Assembly (NCBI GenBank): GCA_020637365.1
Contig: JACJWE010000001.1
Location: forward strand, 1,332,001-1,396,000
Source of the DNA: Acidimicrobiia bacterium
Lineage (GTDB): Bacteria > Actinomycetota > Acidimicrobiia > IMCC26256 > JAGNEX01
Reading direction: 5' to 3'
Length of the DNA stretch: 64,000 bases
Below, piece after piece: positions 9,592 to 18,311 of the stretch. Made by a program: the position numbers and the translations under genes. The notes below the pieces were generated by a model, which was not told the DNA's origin, did no database searches, and saw only the letters and a list, made by a program, of their open reading frames with translations. Every line of letters starts with the position of its first letter. Position 1 is the stretch's first letter.

Positions 9592-10880
9592 GTTGCGGCT
9601 CCGATGACGGCAATAACAGAGTCGATCGATACAACGCAGTCGAGCTGTTCGACAGCCCGCAGCGTGGCCTGGACCGCCTCCTGATTTGAGTAGTGGGTCA
9701 CAAAGGTCAATTGGGCCTGCTGATCGACGCCGCGTTGACGGACCGATTCGATCGAGACCCCGTTTCTTCCGAACTCAGATGCGATATCGGCCAGAACACC
9801 CGATTCATCATCGACGCTCATGCGGATCGCATACTGAGAGCCCGTAGCGGTCGAGTCGAGCATCGGGACGCTTTCGAGCGACCCGTGACGAGGGGCCCCA
9901 CCACCGACGAGATTCTTCGCTGCGTCGACGACATCGCCGAGAACCGCTGACGCCGTCGGCATGCCTCCCGCACCTCGGCCGTACAGCATCAGCTCACCCA
10001 CCGCATCGGCCTCGATAAACAAGGCGTTGAAGGCGTCGCGCACCGAAGCCAACGGGTGACTCAGCGGGACCATCGCTGGTTCCACCCGAGCGCCGATGCC
10101 CGCATCGGCGCGTTCGACGACGGCGAGCAGCTTGATGGTGTACCCAAGCGCTTCGGCCGCGGCGATATCGGCCGCTGAAATCGCGGTGATGCCTTGACGC
10201 GACACGTCATCTGAGGTGACATCGGCACCGAATGCCAGGGTCGCGATGATCGCCGCTTTGGATGCTGCGTCGAAGCCTTCAACGTCGGCGGTCGGGTCGG
10301 CCTCTGCGTAGCCGAGCGCTTGTGCCTCTGCGAGCGACTCACCAAAATCGGTGCCCTGTTCGGTCATCTGCGACAGGATGAAATTGGTCGTTCCGTTGAC
10401 GATGCCGAGCACACGGCGGATCCGGTCGCCTGCGAGCGATTCACGAATCGCACGCAAGAGCGGAATCCCACCGGCAACCGACGCCTCAAAGAGAAGGTCG
10501 ACACCGGCGGCGTCGGCGAGTTCAAAGAGCTCGCGAGAACACGACGCAATCAGTTCCTTGTTGGCCGAAACCACAGGTTTGCGGAGTCGGATCGCCCGTT
10601 CGATCAGTTGGCGTGCCGGTTCGACACCGCCCATCAACTCGACGACGAGGTCCACGTCGTCGGCTTCGACGACCGACATGGGGTCGTCGACGATACGGGG
10701 CGTTGCAGATGCAAGGCCGCGCGGGGCGTCGAGGTTGCGGACCGCCGCCCGGGTCACCTCGAGCCGGATACCGGTTCGCGTCTCGATCGCTTGCCCTTGT
10801 TGAGCGATGAGCCGAACCAAGGACGACCCAACCGTCCCCAGACCGAGCACCCCAACCCGAATCGTCGGTGCGTTACCCAT
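9588..10880 (-). CDS. hom: Homoserine dehydrogenase with C-terminal ACT domain
   Basis: NAD(P)H-dependent reduction of aspartate semialdehyde to homoserine, the branch point to threonine and methionine. The N-terminal Rossmann motif is VGVLGLGTVGSSLVRL; the catalytic region has SANKELIA, GGIPLLRAIRESLAGD, and GIVNGTTNFILSQM with AEADPTADVEGFDAASKAAI. The C-terminal 85 residues form an ACT domain (SVDDESGVLADIASEFG), consistent with threonine feedback. I chose ATG 10880 (MGNAPTIRVGV) because GAGGAAGG sits ten bases upstream. An upstream in-frame ATG at 10937, abutting the lysA stop, would add 19 residues. It lies in the lysA-hom-thrC operon. Confidence 0.96.
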   Translation of the reverse strand: MGNAPTIRVGVLGLGTVGSSLVRLIAQQGQAIETRTGIRLEVTRAAVRNLDAPRGLASATPRIVDDPMSVVEADDVDLVVELMGGVEPARQLIERAIRLRKPVVSANKELIASCSRELFELADAAGVDLLFEASVAGGIPLLRAIRESLAGDRIRRVLGIVNGTTNFILSQMTEQGTDFGESLAEAQALGYAEADPTADVEGFDAASKAAIIATLAFGADVTSDDVSRQGITAISAADIAAAEALGYTIKLLAVVERADAGIGARVEPAMVPLSHPLASVRDAFNALFIEADAVGELMLYGRGAGGMPTASAVLGDVVDAAKNLVGGGAPRHGSLESVPMLDSTATGSQYAIRMSVDDESGVLADIASEFGRNGVSIESVRQRGVDQQAQLTFVTHYSNQEAVQATLRAVEQLDCVVSIDSVIAVIGAAT

Positions 10881-10937
10881 GGCGTCATGCCCTTCCTCGA
10901 AAACCTGCTCATCCTGGATTGAACGGAGTCGACTCAT

Positions 10938-12368
10938 CTAACAGTCCAGACGAGCGAGGTCGTCGAAGGTCTCGCGGCGAATGACCAAGCGATGTTCGCC
11001 GTCGCGGACAAAGACGACCGCCGGGCGCGGAACCTTGTTGTAGTTGGATGCCATCGAGTAACCGTAAGCGCCCGTAACCGCAGTGGCGACAAGGTCACCA
11101 ATGGACACATCGGCGGGCACCGCCGCATTCTTGACGATCAGGTCACCCTGTTCACAGTGTTTTCCGGCGATGGTCGCCCGCTCCGGACGAGGCGCTGCGA
11201 CCCGCGTCGGATCAAAGACCTCGTAGTCCGCTTGATACAAGCTCGGACGGAGGTTGTCGCTCATGCCGCCATCAACCGCTATGTAACGAACGATGCCGGG
11301 AATGTCTTTGATCGTCCCGACCCTATACACCGTGATCGCGCACGGCGCGACGAGCGAACGACCCGGTTCGATCATGAGGCGGATATCCCCGAGAAGTCCG
11401 TGATCGGCGCCGCCCCGGAGCGCTGCGTTGAATGCGTCAACGGTGGTTGTCCCGTACCGATCGATGCTCGGGGCGTCATCACCAGCGTGATAGTTGACGC
11501 CGAGCCCTCCTCCAAGGTCGAGTACCGACATCTCATGCTCGGTAAAGCGGTCGAGGTCCGCGGCAAGCTCGACGAGGACTTCTGCAGACCGAGCAAAGGA
11601 GTCCAGCGCAAAGACCTGCGAGCCAATATGTGCATGTATGCCCGCAAGGTGCAGATCGTTGCTGCGCGACACCGCCTCACATGCCAACGAAGCCTGGCCA
11701 TTTTGGTATCCAAAGCCAAACTTCGAATCGGCAAGACCGGTCGTGATGTAGTCGTGGGTGTGCGCCTCGACACCTGGATTCACCCGGACGAGTACCGCGG
11801 GGATCGTTCCAACCGACCTGGCGTGGCGCACGAGACGATCGATCTCATCGAAGGAGTCGACGACCACGAGGCCGACGCCTGCGGCCAATGCGGTCATGAT
11901 CTCGGCATCGGATTTGTTGTTGCCGTGCAGCACGATTCGGGCGGGGTCGAAGCCCGCTCGAAGGGCCATATCGAGTTCACCGCCCGTCGAGACGTCGAGG
12001 CTCAAACCCTCTTCATCGACGAGCTCAACCATTGCGCGACAGGCAAATGCCTTGGAGGCATAGGTCACATTTCGCGCACCGAACCATTGAGCGAACGCCC
12101 GAGCACGCTGACGGATCCCCTCTTCGTCATAGATGAATAGCGGCGTCCCGTAGACCTCGGCTAGCTCCTGTACCGAGACCCCGCCGATCCTCAGCGCACC
12201 CGACGCATCGATGTCGTGGTTAGGCGGCAACAGCCGCGCGTCGATCGGCGCTGCCGCCGTGTCGGGTCCTTTGGCTGGATCGCGCGACGTTGAAACTGGC
12301 GCCGCCGAAACCGGTGACTCTGAAACCGGTGACTCTGAAACCGGCGACTCTGCATCAGGCATGCTCAT
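10938..12368 (-). CDS. lysA: Diaminopimelate decarboxylase
   Basis: PLP enzyme making L-lysine from meso-diaminopimelate, fold type III. The PLP lysine is Lys106 in VTYASKAFAC. Also present are the HIGSQ motif (HAHIGSQVF), the glycine loop DLGGGLGVNYH, the EPGRSLVAP phosphate site and the C-terminal catalytic region HCEQGDLIVKN with GAYGYSMASNYN. It overlaps the end of argS by 14 bases. The first 30 residues contain three tandem SESPV-type pentads encoded by 15-bp repeats and are not conserved in the family; a downstream start after them is possible. Part of the argS-lysA-hom-thrC operon. Confidence 0.95.
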   Translation of the reverse strand: MSMPDAESPVSESPVSESPVSAAPVSTSRDPAKGPDTAAAPIDARLLPPNHDIDASGALRIGGVSVQELAEVYGTPLFIYDEEGIRQRARAFAQWFGARNVTYASKAFACRAMVELVDEEGLSLDVSTGGELDMALRAGFDPARIVLHGNNKSDAEIMTALAAGVGLVVVDSFDEIDRLVRHARSVGTIPAVLVRVNPGVEAHTHDYITTGLADSKFGFGYQNGQASLACEAVSRSNDLHLAGIHAHIGSQVFALDSFARSAEVLVELAADLDRFTEHEMSVLDLGGGLGVNYHAGDDAPSIDRYGTTTVDAFNAALRGGADHGLLGDIRLMIEPGRSLVAPCAITVYRVGTIKDIPGIVRYIAVDGGMSDNLRPSLYQADYEVFDPTRVAAPRPERATIAGKHCEQGDLIVKNAAVPADVSIGDLVATAVTGAYGYSMASNYNKVPRPAVVFVRDGEHRLVIRRETFDDLARLDC

Positions 12369-13992
12369 CCAGCCTTTCCATCCGATCGGGCACCGTCACA
12401 CCCAAGATGGCCAGGGCATTGGCCAGTACCGATCGGGAGGCTTCAGCGAGAGCAAGGCGTGCCGTGCTCAGTTGCGGATCATCGGTGAGGACCCGGCAGT
12501 CGTGATACCACCCGTGGACGAGGCCTGCGAGCGTACGAACCCACGTCGTGACTCGGTGCACGGCACGCGACTGGGCAGCGAGCTGAAGGGTCTCGGGGAA
12601 CGTCACCAGATGGGCCATCAGCTCCCGTTCGCGTTCGTGGTCGAGCCGGGACAGGTCGAGCGACTCGATCGACGACAGCGAGAGGCCCGCCGCCTGTGCT
12701 GCCCGGGCAATGGACGCGAGTCGAGCATGCGCGTACTGCACGTAATACACAGGGTTGTCCATCGATTGCGACGCGACAATGCCGATGTCAAAGCTCTGGG
12801 TCGTATCCAAGCTTTGCAGTAAGAAGGTCAGCCGGGCCGCGTCGGGGTCGACTTCGTCGAGAAGCTCACCCAACGTGATCAGCGTCCCGGACCGTTTTGA
12901 AATGCGCACCTCTTCACCGTGTCGCAGCAGCGTCACCATCTGCCCGAGCAGAACTTCGGGTTCGCCGCTGGCGTGTCCCATCGCGCTAGTGCCGAACTGC
13001 AGCGACGCGACCTGGCCGTGGTGATCGGCACCCCAAATGTCGATCAGGTGATCAAACCCGCGATCGAATTTGGACTGGTGATAGGCGATGTCGGCGGCCA
13101 AATATGAGGGCGTACCGTTCGAGCGGATGAGCACCCGGTCGCGTTCCTCACCTATGTCTGTGGTTCGCAACCAGGTGGCGCCCTCGGCTTCGTAGCACAG
13201 GCCAGCGTCGTCCAATGTGGTCAGCGCCTCAGCGACCTGACCTGACTCATGGAGCGAACGTTCCGAAAACCACGTGTCGAATACGACACCGAGACGGTCG
13301 AAGTCCTGGACGAGGGCTGCCATGACCTGGGCGTATCCCCACTCCCGAATGTCCTCCATCGGGGCGTCGACCGGCAGGCCTTCGGCCGCATAGGTCGTGG
13401 CCATATCGGCGAGGTATTGGCCGGAATAGCCATGTTCGGGCGGTTCACCGCCGGTGATGTAGGACTGGAGCGACAGACCAAACAAATCCATTTGGGCGCC
13501 CGCATCGTTGATGTAGTACTCGCGGTGCACCGAATATCCAACAGCGGCCAGCAGGTTCGCTAGGGCGTCACCGATCGCCGCCCAGCGCGCGCCGCCGACA
13601 TGGATTGGACCGGTTGGATTGGCCGATACGAATTCGAGGTTGATGCTGGCGTGTTCGCCCAGCGTGGCGTGCCCATACTCAGGGCCTGCTGTGAGAACAC
13701 CCCGAAGAGCGTCGTGCAACCACGACGGCTTCAGATAGATGTTCACAAACCCGGGACCCGCAACTTCGGCATGATCGAAATGCGGCAGGTTCTCAGCACT
13801 CAGGTAGCCAACGATCGTGTCGGCTAACGCTCGAGGGTTCTGACCGGACGATTTGGCGTACACCATCGCAGCGTTCGTCGCGAAGTCGCCGTGTTCTGGG
13901 TTTCGCGCCGGTTCCACATGAACGCCGCGATCAACCGCCACGCCATGCTCGGAGAGTGCGGCTCCTATCACCTGCGAAATCAACGCTTGCAT
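12355..13992 (-). CDS. argS: Arginyl-tRNA synthetase
   Basis: Class I aminoacyl-tRNA synthetase, 545 residues, charging tRNA-Arg. It has the N-terminal Add-1 domain, then EFVSANPTGPIHVGGARWAA containing the HIGH-type signature (HVGG). A KMSKS-like ISKRSGTLITL follows in the catalytic core, and a C-terminal anticodon-binding helical domain opens with VYYVQYAHARL. ATG 13992 gives MQALISQVIGAALSEHGV. First gene of the argS-lysA-hom-thrC run, divergent from gmd. Confidence 0.96.
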   Translation of the reverse strand: MQALISQVIGAALSEHGVAVDRGVHVEPARNPEHGDFATNAAMVYAKSSGQNPRALADTIVGYLSAENLPHFDHAEVAGPGFVNIYLKPSWLHDALRGVLTAGPEYGHATLGEHASINLEFVSANPTGPIHVGGARWAAIGDALANLLAAVGYSVHREYYINDAGAQMDLFGLSLQSYITGGEPPEHGYSGQYLADMATTYAAEGLPVDAPMEDIREWGYAQVMAALVQDFDRLGVVFDTWFSERSLHESGQVAEALTTLDDAGLCYEAEGATWLRTTDIGEERDRVLIRSNGTPSYLAADIAYHQSKFDRGFDHLIDIWGADHHGQVASLQFGTSAMGHASGEPEVLLGQMVTLLRHGEEVRISKRSGTLITLGELLDEVDPDAARLTFLLQSLDTTQSFDIGIVASQSMDNPVYYVQYAHARLASIARAAQAAGLSLSSIESLDLSRLDHERERELMAHLVTFPETLQLAAQSRAVHRVTTWVRTLAGLVHGWYHDCRVLTDDPQLSTARLALAEASRSVLANALAILGVTVPDRMERLDEHA

Positions 13993-14163
13993 TGCATCCC
14001 TAGCGATCTCTGGTCAACGGACGGCACGCGAATGGTAGCGGTCAACAATCACACGACTCGCTCCCGACCAGGTTGGCTGGCCGCGGGCCAGTAGCAGGGG
14101 TTCAGATTCCTCGGGGTAGCTTTTGACCTCACTTCTATCCACGGGTCAACGGGACTTGTATTG

Positions 14164-15159
14164 ATGAAACGCGCATTGATCACCGGCATTTCCGGGCAAG
14201 ACGGTTCGTATCTGGCGGAACTGCTTTTAGACAAGGGTTATGAGGTTCACGGAATCGTCCGCCGATCCTCGTCGTTGAACCGAGGGCGGATCGACAACCT
14301 CAGCCACTCCGAAGCCGCCGCCGAAGGCCGCTACCACCTTCATTACGGCGACCTCGCCGACGCCGTCGGTCTGGTCAACTTGGTGCGCGATATCCAACCC
14401 CAGGAGATCTACAACCTGGCCGCCCAGTCCCATGTCGCGGTGTCCTTTGCCATGCCCGACTACACCGGGCTCGTGACCGGGCTCGGCACGGTCCGGATCC
14501 TGGAGGCGATACAAGCTTCGGGGATCGACTCCCGGTTCTATCAGGCCTCCTCATCGGAGATGTTCGGCAACGAACCAGCCCCCCAAAACGAAGAGACGCC
14601 ATTCCATCCCCGCAGCCCGTATGCAGCGGCCAAGGTGTTCGCGTTTCACACGACGGTCAACTACCGCGAGGCCTATGACATGTTTGCCAGCAATGGCATC
14701 TTGTTCAATCATGAGAGCGAGCGCCGCGGCGAAAACTTCGTCACCCGCAAGATCACTCGCGGCGTCGCCGCCATCAAACATGGTCTGGCTGAAGAACTGG
14801 TCCTCGGAAACCTCGATGCCCGCCGAGACTGGGGTTACGCACCCGAGTATGTCGAGGCGATGTGGATGATGCTCCAACACGACGAACCGGACGACTTTGT
14901 CGTGGCAACCGGTCAGACCACCTCCGTACAGGAGTTCTGCGAGATGTCGTTCGCCCACGTCGGACTCGACTGGGAGCAATACGTTCGGACCGACCCCAAA
15001 TTCGTCCGCCCGAGTGAAGTGCCCGACCTGATCGGCGACGCCTCCAAGGCGCGCACCAAACTCGGTTGGGAGCCGAAGGTCAAAATCGACCAGCTCGTCC
15101 AGATCATGGTCGACGCAGATATGGCAGAAATCGAGCGCAACGGCCGCCAGGCGGTGTAG
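14164..15159 (+). CDS. gmd: GDP-mannose 4,6-dehydratase
   Basis: NADP-dependent short-chain-type enzyme converting GDP-mannose to GDP-4-keto-6-deoxymannose, the first step to GDP-fucose, GDP-rhamnose and related envelope sugars. From ATG 14164 it reads MKRALITGISGQDGSYLAEL with the GxxGxxG loop at residues 8-14. The catalytic Ser/Glu pair is in YQASSSEMFGN and the Tyr/Lys pair in SPYAAAKVFAFHT. Also seen: NHESERRGENFVTRKITR and LGNLDARRDWGYAPEYVEAM, classic Gmd signatures. A TTG three bases earlier is less likely. Length 331 is normal. No fucose synthase follows, so the product sugar is not fixed by context. Confidence 0.95.
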   Translation: MKRALITGISGQDGSYLAELLLDKGYEVHGIVRRSSSLNRGRIDNLSHSEAAAEGRYHLHYGDLADAVGLVNLVRDIQPQEIYNLAAQSHVAVSFAMPDYTGLVTGLGTVRILEAIQASGIDSRFYQASSSEMFGNEPAPQNEETPFHPRSPYAAAKVFAFHTTVNYREAYDMFASNGILFNHESERRGENFVTRKITRGVAAIKHGLAEELVLGNLDARRDWGYAPEYVEAMWMMLQHDEPDDFVVATGQTTSVQEFCEMSFAHVGLDWEQYVRTDPKFVRPSEVPDLIGDASKARTKLGWEPKVKIDQLVQIMVDADMAEIERNGRQAV

Positions 15160-15230
15160 CTCGCAGAGTTGTCGGGCGGGCGACGCTCGGTGCGTTCCCG
15201 CCCACCCGTGCCACTACTATGTGGCGCCTT

Positions 15231-15302
15231 GCCCTCGTAGCTCAGCGGATAGAGCATCGGCCTCCGGAGCCGTGTGCGCAGGTTCGAGTCCTGCCGAGGG
15301 CG
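15231..15302 (+). tRNA. tRNA-Arg (anticodon CCG)
   Basis: Perfect seven-base acceptor stem GCCCTCG/CGAGGGC, D-arm GCTCAGCGGATAGAGC, anticodon loop CTCCGGA (anticodon CCG, decoding CGG), variable loop, and T-arm GCAGGTTCGAGTCCTGC. The discriminator is G15302; no CCA is encoded. The anticodon stem has one T-T mismatch at its outer pair. Confidence 0.95.
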
Positions 15303-15337
15303 CTGCTTGCAGAAGTGTCCCGATCCAGCACGCCTGC

Positions 15338-15373
15338 ACACGGTGAAGCGAACACTTGTTCGCTTCACCGTGT
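15338..15373. repeat. Perfect 17-bp inverted repeat after tRNA-Arg
   Basis: Left arm ACACGGTGAAGCGAACA (15338-15354), a two-base centre, and right arm TGTTCGCTTCACCGTGT (15357-15373) with no mismatch. It begins 36 bases after the tRNA and ends 14 bases before the AlkB-like GTG start. It could be a tRNA terminator, although no T-run follows, or a dyad operator for the downstream gene. Confidence 0.8.
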
Positions 15374-15386
15374 AGCATCCTTGACC

Positions 15387-16017
15387 GTGACACACGCGTT
15401 TCAAGCATCGCTGCTCGCTCTGGGCGAACCGACACTGACCGAACTCGGCCCGACCGTTGAACGCACGCATCTGAGCGATGGAGCCTGGGTCGACAGCCGG
15501 CCGAGCTGGGTCGACGGCGCCGATGAGCTCTTTGAACGACTGCGCTCCACTATCCCATGGCGAGCCGAACAGCGCCCGATGTATGACCGGACGGTCGACG
15601 TTCCCCGCCTGGTCGCCATGTATGGAGCCGACGATCCCCTACCGAGCCCCCTCGTGCAACACGCTCGTACCGCCTTGAGCGAGCACTACAGCGCAGAACT
15701 CGGCGAGCCGTTTCGAACGGTTGGCTGCTGTCTCTACCGAGATGGTGACGACTCGGTCGCTTGGCACGGCGACCGCTTCGGCCGCGGCGGCGCGCGACGA
15801 CACCATGGTGGCGATCATCGTGCTCGGCGCTCGCCGGCGGTTCGGTTTGCGTCCGAGGGCGACGACCGGTCGCACGCTCTGGTTCAAGCCAGGGCACGGG
15901 GACCTGCTGGTCATGGGTGGTTCGTGCCAACGCACCTGGGAACACGCGGTACCAAAGAGCTCCTGACCGACCGGCCCGCGGCTCAGCCTGCAGTTCAGGC
16001 CCCGCAACGTCTTTTGA
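15387..16017 (+). CDS. AlkB-like Fe(II)/2-oxoglutarate dioxygenase (frameshift plus in-frame TGA)
   Basis: Predicted oxidative demethylase of alkylated DNA/RNA bases. From GTG 15387 it reads VTHAFQASLLALGEPTLTEL. The iron site HxD is in DSVAWHGDRFGR. A one-base insertion around 15782-15790 then shifts the frame; the next frame continues ARDDTMVAIIVLGARRRFGL, FKPGHGDLLVMGG and WEHAVPKSS, with the second iron histidine. A TGA (15964-15966) interrupts what should be PKSSRPTGPRLSLQFRP, where the 2-oxoglutarate-binding arginines lie; changing CGA for TGA would restore it, ending at the TGA 16015-16017. About 210 residues when repaired. As written the product is truncated and inactive. It could be a true pseudogene or sequence error; the frameshift resembles others in this window, whereas the stop is a substitution. 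Confidence 0.78.
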
Positions 16018-16154
16018 TCCTCTTCAACCCAGCCGTCTTGAGCGGCTGAACGTCCGAGCCCAGGCACCGTGGTCTGCGCTGCCGATAGCATCGCCGCGGC
16101 GCCTACCGACCCGATCGGAATGGCGACCAGCACCGCACACCCAAGGAGCCAGCG

Positions 16155-17767
16155 TTGAGCGCAGATGTCGAACCGACCGAGGTGGCACCGCTGGCCATCA
16201 GCACCATTCCCGAAGCGATCAAACGAGCAGCCTCTCTCTTCGGAGACGACGAGGCATTTGTCGAACCCGACCGCCGACTGACCTACGACGAACTGATCAA
16301 CGACATTCATGTCGCGGGTGCTGCCTTCATCGCCTCGGGAATAGAGCCCGGCGACCGTGTTTCGATCTGGGCGCCGAACATTTCCCCAATGGGCCATCGC
16401 AGCGTTCGGCCTCTATCTCGTTGGTGGTGTCCTCGTACCGCTCAACACCCGCTACAAGGGGACCGAAGCTGGGTATGTCCTCGACAAGGCATCCGCCAAG
16501 ATGCTGTTCACCGTCACCGATTTTCTTTCCACCGACTATGTCGACCTGCTGAACTCGGTGGAGCGCCAAGACCGTCTCGACGAGATTGTGGTGATGCGCG
16601 GACACGTCCCCGATGGGACGGTGTCCTGGGATGACTTCCTCGCACGGTCCGCTCACGTCGACACCACCGAGGTAACCATGCGCTCAAACGCCGTCACCGC
16701 CGACGATGTTTCTGACATCTTGTTCACCTCGGGTACGACGGGAGCTCCCAAGGAGCGATGTTGCTGCACGGCGCGTCGGTCAAGGCGTACTGGACGTGGG
16801 CCGAGCTCGTTGGACTCACCGCCGAGGACCGTTACCTCATCATCAACCCGTTCTTTCATTCGTTCGGTTTAAAGGCAGGACTCCTCGCAAGTTTCATGAA
16901 GGGGTGCACCATGGTCCCCACCCCATCTTCGACGTGCCGAGCGTCATGGCACGGGTTGCCGAAGAACGAATCAGCATGATTCCTGGCCCCCGACGATCTA
17001 TCAAGCGATGCTGAACGATCCACACCTCGACGATTTCGACATGTCTTCACTGCGATTGGCGGTGACCGGCGCAGCGAGCATCCCGGTCGAGTTGATCTAC
17101 CAGATGCGCGAACGCCTCGCCTTCGAACGCATCGTCACCGCATATGGCCTGACCGAAGCCACCGGCATCGCGACGGTCGCACGTCAAGGAGACTCGCCCG
17201 AAACGATCGCGCACACATCGGGACGCGCCATCCCCGGTGTCGAGTTGCGACTCGTCGATGCCGACGGCGCCGACAGCCTGCCGGGCGAACCCGGCGAGCT
17301 GTGGCTACGGGGCTACAACGTCATGGCTGGCTACCTGGACAACCGCGAGGCCACCGCTCAGACGATCACGCCGGACGGATGGCTCCGAACCGGCGACATT
17401 GCCGTCATGGATCCCGAGGGAACGTGTCGATCACCGACCGCAGCAAAGACATGTTCATCGTCGGTGGCTTCAACGCCTATCCGGCCGAGATCGAGAACCT
17501 CCTCATGAGCGCGCCCAACGTCGCCCAGGCCGCGGTGATCGGCGTACCGACCCACGCCTCGGCGAGGTGCCGATGGCCTTCATCATCCCAACGGCGAGAA
17601 CATCCGCATCGGCCGACGACATTATCGAGTGGGCTCGCGACAACATGGCCAACTTCAAGGTGCCTCGACGGGTCGAAATAGTGGATGCTTTGCCGCTGAA
17701 CCCCTCGGGCAAGGTTCTCAAATACGTCCTGAGGGACCGCGTGGCGGCCGAACCGCCCACCAACTAG
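16155..17767 (+). CDS. Acyl-CoA synthetase (AMP-dependent ligase, FadD3-like; six single-base frameshifts)
   Basis: Activates a carboxylic acid to its CoA thioester through an acyl-AMP. The TTG at 16155 begins LSADVEPTEVAPLAISTIPE. Domains in order: N-terminal lobe with DRRLTYDELIND, AMP-binding P-loop ILFTSGTTGAPKGAML (split by an error), VTAYGLTEATGIATV, then WLRTGDIAVMDPEG, DRSKDMFIVGGFNAYPAEIE and the C-terminal lysine region PLNPSGKVLKYVLRD. Six corrections in short C/G runs (16384-16387, 16752-16753, 16916-16919, 16987-16991, 17418-17420, 17547-17548) restore about 537 continuous residues, the family's length. Every catalytic motif is intact, so decay is unlikely. Resemblance to the FadD3 type hints at a medium-chain or ring-derived acid, but substrate cannot be read from sequence. 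It lies 25 bases before purE. Confidence 0.82.
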
Positions 17768-17792
17768 TGCCTTTTCACCGTTTGGAGCAGAT

Positions 17793-18311
17793 GTGAGCGA
17801 CGTTCAGCCCCTTGTTGGCATCGTGATGGGATCAAAGAGCGACTGGCCGGTCATGAGCCAGGCGGTCGCCACCCTCGACAGCCTCGGTATCCCCCATGAA
17901 GTGCGGGTGCTCTCGGCGCACCGCACACCCGACGCAGCGCTGGCATATAGCCAAGGCGCCGCTGAGCGGGGTATCAAGGTCTTGATCGGCGCCGCCGGTC
18001 TCGCCGCGCACCTCTCCGGCGTACTCGCAGCGGGAACCTTGTTGCCCGTCATCGGTGTACCCATGGCTGGCGGTGTCGCAAACGGCCTCGACGCATTGCT
18101 CTCCACCGTTCAAATGCCCAAGGGGATTCCGGTGGCGACGGTCGCTATCGGCGGAGCCCGCAACGCTGCGTTGCTCGCCGGGCGGATCCTTGCCCTCACC
18201 GATCCAGCGATCGCCGACGCCGTCGCAGCGGACCGACAGGCAATCGTCGACGAAGCATCGACAGCGAACGAGGCCGTACAAGCCGAATGGGCAGAACGCG
18301 AGACGCGGTGA
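17793..18311 (+). CDS. purE: N5-carboxyaminoimidazole ribonucleotide mutase
   Basis: Purine biosynthesis: moves the carboxylate of N5-CAIR to give CAIR. The 172 residues start at GTG 17793 (MSDVQPLVGIVMGSKSDWPV) after GGAG, and contain the class I PurE signatures GSKSDW, SAHRTPD, GAAGLAAHLSGVLAA, PVIGVPM and GIPVATVAIGGARNAALLAGRILAL. The stop overlaps the likely GTG start of the next gene. The usual partner purK is not in the window. Confidence 0.96.
   Translation: MSDVQPLVGIVMGSKSDWPVMSQAVATLDSLGIPHEVRVLSAHRTPDAALAYSQGAAERGIKVLIGAAGLAAHLSGVLAAGTLLPVIGVPMAGGVANGLDALLSTVQMPKGIPVATVAIGGARNAALLAGRILALTDPAIADAVAADRQAIVDEASTANEAVQAEWAERETR

Noticed and set aside
9588..10937. Start of hom at ATG 10937 next to the lysA stop
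   Set aside because: No ribosome-binding site or family similarity in the extra 19 residues; ATG 10880 has GAGGAAGG upstream.
10992..12140. A 382-residue open frame on the plus strand opposite lysA
   Set aside because: It mirrors the codon structure of lysA, has no recognisable domain, and lysA is clearly real.
15066..15386. Upstream extension of the AlkB-like frame through gmd and the tRNA
   Set aside because: The frame overlaps gmd coding sequence and the tRNA gene; the conserved protein begins at GTG 15387.
15964..15966. TGA as selenocysteine or recoded stop in the AlkB-like gene
   Set aside because: TGA is the ordinary stop of many genes here, no selenocysteine-insertion hairpin was seen, and Arg rather than Cys is expected at the site.
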